Shown here: positions 10,801-23,700 of the stretch, piece after piece
Position numbering within the stretch: position 1 is the stretch's first letter
Layout of the letters: every line of letters starts with the position of its first letter
DNA from: Lunularia cruciata
Taxonomy: Eukaryota > Streptophyta > Marchantiopsida > Lunulariales > Lunulariaceae
DNA length: 64,000 nucleotides
Assembly: GCA_948567375.1 (NCBI GenBank)
Contig: OX419761.1
Location: 13,022,501-13,086,500 of the forward strand
Direction of reading: 5' to 3'
The notes under the pieces: generated by a model
What the model saw: the letters and a program-made list of their open reading frames with translations, nothing else
Told to the model about the DNA's origin: nothing
Database searches by the model: none
Program-made: the position numbers and the translations under genes

Positions 10801-13577
10801 GTAACTAACCCTCACTAACTAATGAAGTAGCAAATATGCCAAATTAGCCAAGAATGATAAGAATATTCTAGAAGCATCTAGGAAGCTACTTGGTACTTTT
10901 CAAGTATCAAGTAATGTGTATGCCAAGTGGTGACTTCTAGGAGGAATCTTCTTGGGAATATTCCTGGTAGCTTAGCTTATATGCCAAGTAGGTGACTTCT
11001 AAAAAAAAGCATCTTGGAAAGCTTCTTGACTAGCTTAACTCGCATGCCAAGTAGGCAAATTTTAGAAGGAAGCTTCTTGAGAAACTTCCCAATTAGCTTA
11101 ACTTGCACTCTAAGAAGAAAACTCTTAGGAAGCTTCTAAGACACTTCAGAATAATCAGTCCTAAGATAGGAAGTTTATTAATAAAGCAACCATAGAGTAA
11201 AATTTAGAGGAAGATATTGCAAAAATAGTAATTTTTGCAATGTGGATCAACCATTTCACATGGAGAATCTGATGAGTGCCAAAAGCCTCATCAAGCTATG
11301 GTTGATTAAATAGTTCAAGAGTTTGTAGATGTGTTTCTAGATGATTTTGCCAAAGGGGTTATCCTCCAACTATGGTATGCCTTTCACGATTGAGTTATTG
11401 CCAAGAAGAACTACAATGAATAGACCAATCTATTGACTCTCACCAAAGGAGTTGGAAGAGCTTTGAAAACAATGATGGAGTTGTTGGATAAGGATTTCAT
11501 ACAACATAATACATTTCTTAGGGAGCATTGGTACTATTTGTCCCAAAGAAGGATGGAGGAATTTGCTTTATATTGATTACCATAGCTTTAGTAAACAAAC
11601 AATGAAGAATGCATATCTCTTGCCTTGAATTGATGATTTGCTAGATCAATTGAGTTGAGCACAATACTTCTCCAAGTTGGACCTCCAAAATGGCTATTAG
11701 TAGATGCCATTGATAGAGAGGATGTACAAAAGATTACCTTTTTCACAAGGTATAGGTATTTTGAATAGAGAGTTATACCTTTTGGGCTCACTAATGCTCA
11801 AGCAATCTTCATGGATCAAATGCATAGGGTGTCATATAGGTTATTGGATCAATACATGATGATGTTCTTGGATGATACTTTAATCTATAGCAAGATGGAG
11901 GTATAACACACAAATCATGTGAAAAAAGTCTTATCAAAATTATGTTAATGGAAATTTTATTGCCAAAAGTCAAATGTACTTTTTGGCAGAAGGAAGTTAC
12001 CTTTTGGATCATAAGGCCTCATTGGAGGAGATGAAGATAGAAGATGAGAAAATCAAAGCTATTATTGATTGGCCTACTCTTAAGGATGCCACAAAAGTAC
12101 AAGCATTTAATGGATTGGCAAGTTTTACCGATGGTTCATCCATTATTATGTTCATGTGGCCGCACCATTGACCAATCTCTTGGAGAAGACCTCAAGCTTT
12201 TAGTGGAGTAGCAAGCATGAAGAAGCATTCCAGAAGTTGAAACATATGGTGTCTGCAAGACTCATTCTTCAACCATATGATCCTCAACTATCTTGTGTGA
12301 TTGATTTTGATGCTTCTAACTTTACTATTGGAGCTATGTTGCAATAAGAATTTCCAAATGGGTTACATCCCATTTCTTTTGTGTCTCACCAACTAAACAC
12401 CACAAAAAGGAATTGCTTTTCTTGAGATCACGAGCAACTAGCAATGGTGCACATGAAGAGTTGCCATCATTGACAGGAGGAACAACTATAGTTGTTTCAA
12501 ATCAAACTTGAATACAAACTTGATAATTTCCATATCATTCTTGATGCCCTATCATGATGACCTTATTTGAAGACTCTTCCTCTCATCATGGTGATAATTA
12601 TGAAAGTGTCAATTGATTAAAAAATCCAAATCAAGTTTAGGACCGCTTTACAATATGACAATTTCTTTCAAATGGTACAAGGTCATTTAGTAGCACATGA
12701 TAAGGAATACATCACCTCCTCTTTCAAGGGTGGCCTTCTATTCTATGAGAACCGGATCTATGTTCTAACCAAGGGTTTATCTATAGCTTGTGCGCCTTCA
12801 AGAAACCCATGAATTACCAATCGTAAGTCACATGGGTGTAGATAAGACCTTGAGTACCCTAGAGTGCCAATGGTGTTGGCCCAACATAGCACAAGAGGTT
12901 CAAGAGTTTGTTCAATCTTGTGAGAGCTACAATCACAACAAGACCAATTACCAAAAACCAAGTGGATTCCTTCAACCACTTCCCAACCCATCTGCTAAAT
13001 GAGAACATGTAAGTTTAGATCTCATAACAACCTTATCCAAGACAAAGCAAGGTCACATAACTATCATGGGCATAACATATAACATGTTCATTGATAAGCT
13101 TAGTAAGAAAATCCATTGGCACCAACCTTTGATATAGTGGATACTCTAACATTGGCCCATATTTACTTTGACAATGTCTATAAGCATCATAGGATGCCTT
13201 GTGAGCTCATCTTCGAGCAAGATCCTTGATTCATCAAAAACTTTTGGCAAGCACTCTTCCAACTACTCATCACCAAGCTTATCCATGGCCTAGAAGGAAG
13301 CTTCTTGGGAATTTTCCCAACTAGCTTAACTTGCATGCCAAATAGATGGCTCCTAGAAGGAAGCTTCTTGAAGCTCTTCTTGAGAAGCTTTCCCATTAGC
13401 TTAGCTTGCACTCTAAGAAGACGACTCTTAGGAAGCTTCTTGAGAAGCTTATGAAGAGCCTTGTATATCCTCTATAAATACCAAAGCCCAAGTTCATGCT
13501 AGGCATTTGGAGTTTCCTTCATTTAAGAGTCCCAATGTGATCTTTCATTCTTTTATTTCTCTCCTTGGTCTTTTATA
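10800..13577 (+). mobile_element. Nested family-A element, internally deleted
   Basis: An LTR-A copy (about 10,800-11,160) is followed without gag by the region just before RT (TCAGTCCTAAGATAGGAAGT, matching 63,300-63,320). Then come RT, RNaseH and the start of integrase, and a second LTR-A copy at about 13,290-13,577. Readable landmarks include LLDKDFIQHNT at 11,484, MMFLDDTLIYSK at 11,860 for the RT active site, SCVIDFDASNFTIGAML at 12,293 for RNaseH, and the integrase N-terminal HH-CC region near 12,830-12,940. Stops are frequent, gag is missing and most of integrase is gone. It splits element B's protease and so inserted later than B. Confidence 0.75.
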
Positions 13578-13663
13578 CTAATGGTCAAACAAAGAGAATT
13601 GAGTTATAACTTGGAAAGGTATCACTCTTTGTAAGAGTAGTATAAGGTAAAATATAATGACAA

Positions 13664-13870
13664 GTGATACAATTAGCTCATTATCATGTGATCGTGGGTA
13701 TAAAGTGGATGAAGCACTACAACCTCATGATAGGTTGGCAAAGGAAAATAATGGAAACTAACCAATGGAAGATATTTGGAGATAAGATCAGATCCCAAAG
13801 GCAAGAATTGCCTCTTTATGTCAGAAAGACAACAAATATTGGTAAGACAAATAGATTTTCTTGTGCCTAA
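13664..13870 (+). pseudogene. Element B protease, C-terminal part
   Basis: An open stretch reads LAHYHVIVGIKWMKHYNLMI, which matches the conserved retropepsin ending (xxYDVILGMxWLxxHxxxID). The first part of the same domain lies before the nested insertion, at 10,630-10,800. The pieces are separated by about 2.8 kb of younger element. Confidence 0.65.
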
Positions 13871-14029
13871 TGAGAAAAGTCCAAAGTGCACAATTTGATG
13901 GGCAAATTCTTGAAGATCTAAAAGATGTGGTAGAAAAATTTAAGGATGTAGTTCTTGATGATTTACCCTTAAGATTACCATCAAAAAAATGAAAAGCAGA
14001 TCATAAAATTGAGATATTTCTTGGGACTA

Positions 14030-16560
14030 TACCTCCTTGTAAAGCCCTATATCAACTATCACCTCATGATTTGGAAGAATGCAAGGCTCAAATCAAAAAA
14101 ATCTTATAGAAAGGGTTCATCTAACCAAACAAATCATCATATGGTGCTCTTGTCTTGTTTAGGATGAAGACAGATGGTATGATGCAGAAGTGTATTCATT
14201 ATCAAGCCCTAAATTAACAAATGATGAATAATAAATATCCATGATCTCAAATAAATGACCTATTTGATCAACTAAGTGGAGCAAAACAGTTTACCAAACT
14301 TGATCTATGGAGAGTTTATCACCAAATTATTATTATGGAAGATGACATGCACAAAATTGCCTTTCAAATAAGGTATGGTCACAAAGTATGCCATTTTCCC
14401 TCACCAAAGCATAAACCACTTTCATGAGTTTGATGAATGATATATTTTGTAAATTTGTTTAACATTTTTCTAGATAATATTTAGTCTATAGTAGAACAAT
14501 GAAAGAGTATAAACATCATCTATTACAAGTCTTTTAGGTTTTATGAAAGAATCAATTGTATGCCAAAATCTCAAAGTGCCAGTTTTGCAAGTGTGAAATA
14601 GATTACTTGGGTTATAGAGTAAGTGCAGAAGATATCCAAGTTTTAAAAATTAAAATAGAAGTCATTCAAAGTTGGAGTGCTCCAAAAGATTAGACTCAAC
14701 TCAAGAGTTTCTTGGGATTAATTGGGTTCTATTGTCAATTTGTCAAGGAGTTACCCAAGGTTGCACAACCCTTAAATGATTACTTGGCAAAGGAAAGAAT
14801 GGATGTGAGGAATCGCATAGGAACTTGCCTCTCAAGCACTAAAAGATGCATTGTTACATGCACCAATCTTGAAATAGTATGATCCCAAACATTCAATCAA
14901 GTTGGCTCTAAATGCATCAAGCATTGCCATAGGAGCAATTCTACAACAAGAATGGGATGATTGATGACACTTCATTGCATATTTCTCTCAAAAATTATTA
15001 TCAAGGGAACAAAATTATCACACCACCAAATGAGAAGAGTTGACAACTGTCCTTACTAAAAAGCATTGGAAGCACTGTTTGGGTAAGAAATTATTTTTAA
15101 TTGAGATAGACCATAAACCACTAGTCTACCTAGATATACAAAAAGACCTATCCCATAGCCAAATTTTTTGGGTAGAGTAGAGACAATGGTTTAACATGAC
15201 TATCACATATGTGGAGGGCAAGAAGCAACTTTTAGATACATTCACTTGGATGTTTATGGTGAACAATATGGTTGTAGAGGTCAAGATGAAATTAGATTTC
15301 TAGATAAGGGGTCTTGATGCTACAAAGATTGACTTGTAGATTGTAGGAGCTTGATTATCCAAAGGCATAACCAATATCCAAAGATTCATCTTCCTTGATG
15401 GCAAGTTATAGATCCTCTATATTCCTTGATGCTCTATACATAAAAAACATTATTCTAGTTGAATGTCATGATTCAACCATTGCATGTCATGTTCCGCTGG
15501 ACAAGACCTTAGATGTAGTCAAACACCATTATTATTGGACCAAGATGGGCAAAGATGTGATGGAGTATCTTTGAAGCTACCTACTCTATCAACAAAATAA
15601 AGCCCCTAACCAAGCTTCCATAGGTATACTTCAACTCCTTCCTACCTCTACACAATTTTGGGAGCAAGTCAACATGGATCTAGTTTGTAAACTTCAAGTT
15701 TTAATTCTATTAGACACTCTTAGCAAAACGGTTCATTTTTGTCTTGTAACCAAGGAAATGATTGCACCACAATTAGCTCAAATGTACTTAGTTGTGATCT
15801 TTTCTCAACATGGACTATCTTGAGTGCTCATCATGGATTGTGGCACTCAATTCACTAGTTTTCTTTGGAGAATATTCTTTAGAGTCTTCAAAACCAAACT
15901 TGCAATGTCTAGGACATACCATCCATAAATTGATGGATAAATAGAGCAGGTCAATTCTCTATCAAGGACATACTATGGGGCTTCACTTTGGAAGAGCAAG
16001 AAAGGTAAGACACATTACTTCCTTTGGTGGAATTTGCCTACAACAATTTGGTGAATCTACATAGATCACATTGTTCTTTTTCATGTATAAAGAACATCCT
16101 TTCACACCTTCAAGATAGGTAACGGTCAGCCTAGTGGCTACAAAATTTGATATTGTCAATGCTTTTGTGTCTAGAATCCAACAAGAGGATAAGGTGTGAA
16201 CAACGCCAAGAACAGGTGGCAAATAGTACCAAATCAACAAAAACAATATGCAAATGCATATTGTCGGATATATAGAGTTATAGAGTTTATATAGAGTTTG
16301 AAGATGGGGATCAAGTATGGCTGTCCACAACCAAAATTATGTTTGATTGCCCTTGTAAATTCAAACCTTACTTTTTTGGTCCTTTTCCTATCATTCAAAG
16401 ATTTGGAGCAGTGGGATATCACCTCAAACTACCTCCACACATGAAGATCCATCCAATGTTTTACATTTCTTTGCTACATCATTATGCACTCAACCTCCAT
16501 ACTTTCCTTCCATACAAGAAGCTTCACCTTGTCCAACACTCATTGATGAAATCAAGGAAT
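14030..16560 (+). pseudogene. Element B reverse transcriptase, RNaseH and integrase, degenerate
   Basis: RT motifs: ALYQLSPHDLEECKAQI (14,045), KQFTKLDLWRVYHQI (14,284) and SAEDIQVLKIKIEVI (14,619). RNaseH and linker: KLLSREQNYHTT (about 14,993), FLIEIDHKPLVYL (about 15,096) and MTITYVEGKKQLLD. Integrase: YHPX-like end of the core at 15,917-15,935 and an integrase C-terminal domain with FKPYFFGPFPIIQRFG at 16,360. The RT box expected to carry the YxDD active site is lost in stops. No chromodomain could be read with confidence. Confidence 0.75.
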
Positions 16561-16758
16561 ATGAAGTAGAGTGCATTCTCTAGAAATGCATCCAAGGTAC
16601 CACCATCAATATGTAGAATATCTCATACACTAGAAAGGATACCTATTGTATGAGTTAACCTAGGAACCCATAGCTAACTTGACCAATGCACTGGTGTTGG
16701 TGCAATCTTTTGAGCAATAGCTTTGTAACCAGAACACTACATCTTAAATGGGGAGGTT

Positions 16759-17187
16759 TGTAATACCATGAGCTAGAAAAAAATATCTAGAGGTGAAAAT
16801 TGGCTTGGTAATGTAATATCTTAAAAGATGTTAGACATGATGATGTAAGTGAATTAGATAGAGGAGTCACCAAAAGAAGACTTTCACTAATAGGGTAGAG
16901 GCAAAAAACACATTGAAAACTTCAGAGTCAATTTTGGAGGCCAAAACAAAAGAACTAGACCTCAAAAAATGTGTTCTTTCTCCCTTACGGAAAAATGTCT
17001 TTTCTCCTCAGTTTGTCTTGTTGAGATCTTTCAAAGGGTACCTCTTCTATTCTGTATGAGCTTCTTATAAAAAGATTCCTACAAGATTCTTTATGCTCAA
17101 ACTTGTTTGACCAGCCAAATAGAACTAGGGTTAACATGTCACCAATCCATATAGCTAATCTAAATGTGTAGTTTATTGACATGTCAT

Positions 17188-17252
<65 letters not shown>

Positions 17253-17389
17253 CTAAAGGTGTAACTCTCAACAGAGAGTATCCTTCAAAGAGTTAATACT
17301 CTCTGTTATATAATAAAAATAGAGTATTCTTTTAGGGCATTGGAGTCTTGTGAATTCTAATCTTCTGTTCTTTTGTCCTGACTATTACA
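16759..17389 (+). repeat. 3' LTR of element B (family B LTR)
   Basis: A polypurine tract AAATGGGGAGG immediately precedes TGTAATACC. The LTR ends GACTATTACA. It is homologous to LTRs at 30,471-31,055, 54,362-55,099 and 62,536-63,274 (minus). Shared blocks include CACTAATAG, CACCAATCCAT and TTATATAATAAA. A TA microsatellite at 17,191-17,248 interrupts it. Confidence 0.8.
17191..17248. repeat. (TA)n microsatellite inside LTR-B
   Basis: About 29 uninterrupted TA dinucleotides. Absent from the other three LTR-B copies, so it arose or expanded after insertion. A much shorter TA run lies at about 34,429-34,446. Confidence 0.95.
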
Positions 17390-17399
17390 CATGCATACG

Positions 17400-17800
17400 T
17401 AACAAAAGGATGGGAAGACCCGTCAACCCCTATAAAGAATAAAATCCACAAGGGGCAAATGAGACTTTCAAAATGGATTATGACCAATAAGATAGGAAGA
17501 AGAATGGGAAGACCCCAAAAACCATATAAATATAAAAATTCCAAGGTAAATGGACCAAATAGGACTTTCAAAATGGATCATAACATAACCAATATGATAC
17601 CCGAAGGATATGAAGAACCCATTTTACAAGGATAAAACTTGGGAGGTAAAATGGAGCAAATGAACTTCAAATTAGATTAAGACCAATAATATAGCAAGAA
17701 GGATTCGGCAAACCCTTCTAACCGTACAACGATAAAACCCAAAATAGACCCAAGATGGGGCTAATGGAACTTTCAGATGGATTATGACAAATAAGAGAGA
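17400..17800 (+). repeat. Tandem array, ~100-bp unit, about four copies
   Basis: The motif ACTTTCAAAATGGATTATGA and its variants start near 17,465, 17,565, 17,665 and 17,770, each followed by ACCAATA(A/T)GATA or similar and then a GGAAGACCC-like block. The period is 100-105 bp. The units differ from each other, so the array is old. It abuts the LTR-B right end and marks the left edge of gene island 1. Confidence 0.75.
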
Positions 17801-19400
17801 TTGGCAAACCTAGATACCCTTAGAGATTTTCATCGTACTGGTCAAAGAAGAAGAAGAAGAAGGTACGAAAGAATACACTGCTTCATGTGGACGGTGGCTA
17901 TGCAGGGGATAAACCCAGGCGCAGACTTTCATGTACATCAACGATGCCATGCAACTCGGCTTTTGACGAGGGGTCTTTTGATTCATGGCTTCTCTTGGGC
18001 ATTCATAAGCTGGCAAGTTGCAGCATATCATTGTATGTCGTCGGCTACCACGGTGCTTATCATTTGCCCACTAGTTACATATACCTCAAATAAAACCCCC
18101 AAAAAGAAACAACCTGCTACTATGCAATTGTTTAGCTTTTGCCTAGTGGCCTAGTGGTCTTCAATCTATACAGTTGCATCCCTCCACATGAATCCCTGTC
18201 ACTTATATCCACCTCGAGTTTCTGCAAGGTGTGTGTTGTCATCTATTGTGATAACATGCACGTTCTTCTGTTCTTTATGCGAACGTCTTTTTGTATTGAA
18301 TATTTAAAAATGAATAATTAAACTGACACAAGATTTTCATCAAGTAAGTATACTTGATGAAAAACTGGGCAAATGAGCTCATAGGATCCCTTCTTTGTTA
18401 GGTGGGTGAAAAGTTTGTAGGGATGAAGTTCAGGAGTTTGTACCTTGGATTATTATTAATGCTGATGGACTCTAACCCCAACTACTGGATATTGAGAACA
18501 AGAGAAAAGAACACATCGTACAAGCACATGATCTTTTATTTGACTTTTGAATATTGGTGCTGACATCGACATAAAGCCTTCAAGCCGGCATTCGGAAGCA
18601 CATACTTTAGTGAAACGTCAAGATAAATAAATCTTAGATCTTGGAAAAAGTCTCTATGTATGAGCAAATGCAAGGACCAACCCTTAAAAGCCTAATCTAC
18701 TATAAAGATTCTTCTCATCCTTCATGTGTTCTATGTGGTCGCCTTTTTCTCCTATAAGGGTTGTACGTGGGGATTATCAAGGGTGCCAGACGATTAAAGA
18801 CTTTATAACGGAGAGATTTCCCACAACCTGATGGAAAAATCGAATCACGTCATAGTCTTTCCTATGCTTTAATTTTCTAAAAGTCTAATGAGAAAAGACA
18901 CAAGAAGAGAAAAGACCTGCAGAAATTTATGCTGGGACGTGGGGACTCCTCAGAAGAAGATAATAAAAAACTAGACACCAGACCAAAGCAGTGCACCACA
19001 TTGCACCATGACCTTTCACTCAAAGTCCAATGCAAGATAATTCAATATCAACACATGTTATGTGTTTAATAAATACCTTTGATTGAATATTTTCCCAAAT
19101 GCGTGGCCTGTTTCGGGTTACATCTCGCTAAATTTGTGTAATTACACAAATGTGCTACATCATACGTCTAGTTACTTTCGTCGAGAAAATAACCTGAAAT
19201 ATAATCTAGTCTGGAGTCTGGAATCTGGAATCTGGAATCTGGGCTAATCAGCTTATTTGACTAGAGGCCTTTCATTCATTATTTAGTGCTAATCAGATTA
19301 AGGCGAGATGAAAGTCTGCTGTACTCGTACCTGTTACTTGTACGCATCCGCTTACTTGTGAGAAACCCTAGACGGGATAGGGTACACTACTCGGGATCGT
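17801..19400. other. Island 1 left flank, no gene recognised
   Basis: A 117-codon frame at 17,801-18,154 (plus) starts with an arginine-rich run encoded by GAA repeats and is overlapped by a 73-codon minus frame. Neither resembles a known protein. The remainder to 19,400 is stop-rich. Single-copy in this window. Confidence 0.35.
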
Positions 19401-19401
19401 G

Positions 19402-19585
19402 AATCGAGGACTGTCATTGGCTAAAAGAGAATCGACGACTGTTACTGGCTAAAAGGGGCGCGGAGCCGCGGGTGGGCTCCTTGTGGTGTAGGGTAGAATA
19501 GTGGACTAGATCCTCAGATCGGAATTGAGGATTGCCATTGGTCTCAAAGGGTGTAAGGACGCTGCCTTGTGGTGTAGGGTAGTTC
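19402..19585 (+). repeat. Short tandem duplications with inverted CCAAT boxes, promoter-like
   Basis: GAATCGAGGACTGTCATTGG and related copies recur at about 19,402, 19,430 and 19,522. TTGTGGTGTAGGGTAG occurs at 19,481 and 19,567. Two of the copies carry ATTGG (inverted CCAAT). GC content is higher than in the surroundings, with CGCGGAGCCGCG at about 19,459. It lies 200-400 bp upstream of a possible start codon at 19,796 and could be its promoter or leader. Confidence 0.4.
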
Positions 19586-19795
19586 AAGGGAGTTTGAAGG
19601 GTTTCCATCAGTTATGCTATTCATGCATTGGATCAGAACTTCCTTTACTGAGAAAGGAAAGAACTGCAAGGAGGGCAGATTATGGGACGTACTGTTGGTA
19701 CGTATGATTGTTAAGTTGTGAATGATATCGGTGGAATTTATGGATGTACAATCAGGAGAAAGACAAACTAACATTATGATGATTCTTTTTGAACG

Positions 19796-20745
19796 ATGTC
19801 AGAGCGCAGAATTAGAAAGGGAGGAATAGAGCGCGAGCAGGTAAGAGGGAGGAAGGCGTCGAGTTTAATGCAATATATTACAAGCAATTGTTTCCCCTTG
19901 TTGGATGCGATGAAGCTACATAATCGTAATAGAAAACGAGATCTCTTTCCAACCGAGATGTACAACACACGACTACCCTCAGAAGGTTCATGCTTTCCCT
20001 TGATAGCTGAAGGTACTTTTGCATTCCCCATCTTCAGCGGAGAGAGGTTTGTTTTCTCGTAGTTTCTGTCCTGCACTCGGAAGTTACAACGACTGGACTG
20101 TGGACCAAGGGGTGCTTGTGATACATGACAATGCCTTACAATTAACGAAAACATCCATTATGAGGCATGTGGTCCGAGTCAACGTGTACGATGTTATTAG
20201 TGGATGAAGGGATCGAGGTGAATCGTTCAATGACGTGAAAGTTCTTCATTCAACTTGGTCGCCAGATTAGATTGCATGGGAGTCTGGATCTTATTTTGAT
20301 AGCACGCGAAATGAAAAGCGTGACTCGTGTTACGTGTAGATGAGTGGAGGATGTTTTACCTGAGCCGAACATAAGGTTGTAAAATTTCGGCACTGCAATC
20401 CTTTTGAACCTGCTACAAGAGTCCAGATAAGATGGACTTTCTTAGTTCTCATATCAGAAAATCATATTTGCACTGCGGATTATGATATGACATTACAAGC
20501 CTATACAGGACCGTAAAACTGCTGTAAGAAACCACTGTGCGTGGAGAATGGATTATCATTGGAGCAGCAAACGGCAGGACTTCACACTTGCAAATATGAA
20601 ACAGCGTAACTGATGGTATACAAGTGGACGTGGGAGTGATGTTTGGGACTCAACGCCACAGTCTAATCGTCCTGATACAAGGCCAGAGCCACTGGATCTG
20701 GAGAAGAACCTGCTCCAGAAAAAGCTGGGACTCAAGGACAACTAA
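19796..20745 (+). CDS. Possible multi-exon gene, ends only
   Basis: First exon candidate: ATG at 19,796 with A at -3, coding MSERRIRKGGIEREQ, then the donor GTAAGA at 19,841 in phase 0. Last exon candidate: a hydrophilic frame ending at TAA 20,743-20,745, containing SDVWDSTPQSNRP and LDLEKNLLQKKLGLKDN. It needs an acceptor near 20,624 in phase 2, so at least one middle exon is missing from this model. A competing frame (20,605-20,851) is also open across the last exon. I recognise no family. The GC-rich repeats at 19,402-19,585 would be the promoter. Confidence 0.25.
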
Positions 20746-23700
20746 TGTCGTGTCGTTGCTGATGGCAATCTGTATGCACAACTGCTGTAAAGAATGGTAC
20801 ATGCTCCCGGACAGACGGGGTAAGAACCTTGTGATTGTGGTGAGGTGTTAACAGATGACGGGCAAAAGTTTGGTCCGCAGGAAGTCTAACGAGAATTATT
20901 TAAAATGGCCGAACTTGACAGACGTCTACATCCTCTAGTGTTAATTCTGTAAGCGGTCTATGCATGACCACTCTATAATCTGGGTACGTGAATGGGTGTA
21001 ATGCATGACGGTCATTTGGATGGTATAGCTGTAGAACGATTTCTCATTGAATTCGGCTTGCGAGGAGTATTAATAGGCATCAAACAAATCCAAAGTGCTG
21101 TCCATGGATTATTGAACCAAGCAGGGAGGGTTGTTCACTATCTATGGAGAGACCAATCTCGCGAGGATCTCGTGACATACTTAGCATCTTCTCAAGTAGA
21201 TCTGTCACTTAACCATTCTACTCATTTTCGTCACGGTAGCTTCAGCTACTCACTGTAAATTTGAGAACTAGAAAGCAAATGTGCAATACCTCAAAACATG
21301 TTTGCTCCTTGGGGAGGTTGGGAGAAGTTTGTTCATACAACACGTGTCTCTTTACTGGAATTTCATGTGATCATAGTCACATTTTGCTCTTGCTTTTTAG
21401 CATCTAGATTCGACGTCCACACAAATAATCCTTATCTTTCTGCCTTTTGTGCTCTTAGACCCTCGATCCTCGGCTCTTGCCATGAAATAGAATAGTCTTC
21501 AATCCTTACATTTCAGAGTATCCACTAAGAATGATTTTTGCGAACAATAGTATTAGGAATGTTTCAGATCGGAATTTCCAAGCCAAGTTGTTTTCGATTT
21601 GCGACTAAGCATATTGATGCTGTGTACTCATTGCTGTACATAATCCATCGAAATCAGTCTGGTCTTGAACAGTGTGCTCTGGGCATGATCGCTTGGGATT
21701 CTCTCCTTCTGCTATTACAGACTCTGCAAAGGAAGTTCGGGAGCTTAAGAAAAAATTATATTCAATGTGATTTTAACCCCAAATGAAACCATTTGTTGAG
21801 GGTGGGCCTCGATGTTGATCTAAGCACATGGAACCCAGACTTTTATCCAATGACTTCAGTTTTGATAAGGTTTTGACGTTTTCCTTTCTTCTTCCGCGAA
21901 GGTCGCGACCTTCGGGTCTGCTTGCGACTTTCTGCCGGAAAACGCTGATTTACTACATCTTGATCAGTCATGAACATATGTTAACATATCAGATAATCCA
22001 GTTGATTGAGACTTATCACGATGTGCCGACTTCAAACCTGAAAGACGTATAGTCACAGCAAAACTCTATGCACTCGACAGAAGCTACAATTTCTTTTGCC
22101 ATTTTAGTGTCTAAAAGGTGCAAGTCCCTAAAGATTTGTACGAATATATTTCTGTTTCCGTGAACTCGTGTCTTGGGACGCATACTTTTCATCTACACTT
22201 GCAATTATCGTCTGGTAATTGACAATGCTGAACGTAGAGGTTCGTGGTCCAATAACTTCATTGTTGGTTTCGAGGTTGTTTCTCAGCTGGTCGTTTGTAA
22301 GAAAATAAAAGTTTCACAATGTCACCCCGTGAAGTAAGTCACTTGAGAAGGTTTAAGTTGTGGAGAAGAGGACGAAGGAAATGCAACGTGATGGTGGGTT
22401 TACCGTCCAGACGTATCTACTCTGATTCAAGTCCCTGCCGTTCCTGGCAACAGCCTTGGCTTCTTCTGAACTAAAGGATTCAACTACCGGGATTGAAAGC
22501 GGCAGGAGATGTAGAAATCTCTTTCTACCATGGCGTACGTATTTATATAGACAATGGTGGACGAAATCCTCGACACCAAAATCTTTAACGACTAGAGGTG
22601 TATGCTATCATGTGACACCAGACGACCGCCAGCTCATCGTTTCTGTTTCTTAAGGTCGACTCCTGCGGACTGTGATCCTCTAGTGGTGAGAGGAAATGTG
22701 AAAAGACCTGGATTAAGACCTAGAGTACGACTTCTGGAAGCGAAGGTCCAAAGTAGCACCCTCTCATGTCTGTCAAGTTCTTTCAAGAATGTAAATGCTT
22801 AGATCATCCGACAAACTTACTCGAAGTTTATCACGGAGGCCGCATCTGCTAAAGCACCGTTGGTGTGACATGGTAAAGTGAAAACTCTGAAGTGCAATCT
22901 CTCATATTGCGGTAGACACCCGGATTTAAGGTACAGTGTTCTCTGCAGTATCCACACACGGCAGATGAACTGGCAGTGCATGTAGGACCACATTTGGATA
23001 TGTGAGAAATAGGAGCAGGAGCCGTCTGCTGAACGGGGGATCCAGACCTCACTGAGGACCCACCCGAAAACATGCACTTGGAAAACATGAAATGCATGCA
23101 AGAACGGATGCAAACCGAAGTGAAGCTGATCAAAGCAAGTAATACTTGGGGAAACATAAGAGTTGCAGCCCTTTGTATTTTTCGTAGGCAGTTCAGGGGC
23201 GGGTGAATGTGAACAGTAAAGCAAACTTCTTAGGCTGCAAAATAAGAATATTAGTCAGCTGAGTGAAACAGACGTACCGTGGATTCCTCAAGTAATGGCA
23301 CTTCCTCCCATCGATGACATTGTAGGTTTTGGTAGTACTACGGCATTTGATTTATGTTCATTCCACACAAGCAGGATGAGCAGGGGGGAGTTCTTTCCCT
23401 GGCGCTCGCACAAGATGTCCATGAGATATGCTCAGAACGATAGCCTTCAAGATATGCAAGTTGAGCAAAATATAAGACACGACGTTTAAGACGGAAGAAT
23501 TTATCATTCCACATGCAGTAAGTTCGAACAGGCATCTGTGATTCGTGGCCCGAACCACAAATAAAGTACATAGGAAGACAGCCGCTCTATCTTCTTCGCT
23601 GAAAGTGGTCTGCTAAGCAGACCTTTCTTTTGCTAGTCAGTCAAATAATTGAGGGTGTATTGTAGCTAAATTTCTATGTTAGACAGTCCTATTCCTAGTT

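Larger units (their letters stand above)
8466..17389 (+). mobile_element. Ty3/gypsy element B, full length but dead, with a nested family-A element
   Basis: Parts appear in canonical order: degraded 5' LTR (8,466-8,806), iMet-like primer site, gag with a zinc-knuckle remnant (about 9,400-10,600), start of protease (about 10,630-10,800), a nested family-A element (10,800-13,577), rest of protease (13,664-13,870), RT, RNaseH and integrase (about 14,030-16,560), polypurine tract and 3' LTR (16,759-17,389). Every domain is riddled with stops and small indels. The two LTRs differ strongly, so the insertion is old. No target-site duplication could be matched at the outer ends. Confidence 0.8.

Noticed and set aside
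22849-23157. GASA/snakin peptide
   Set aside because: The NPGVYRNMRDC stretch recalls GASA, but the CC pair and final CPCY/KCP pattern are missing and the cysteine spacing differs.
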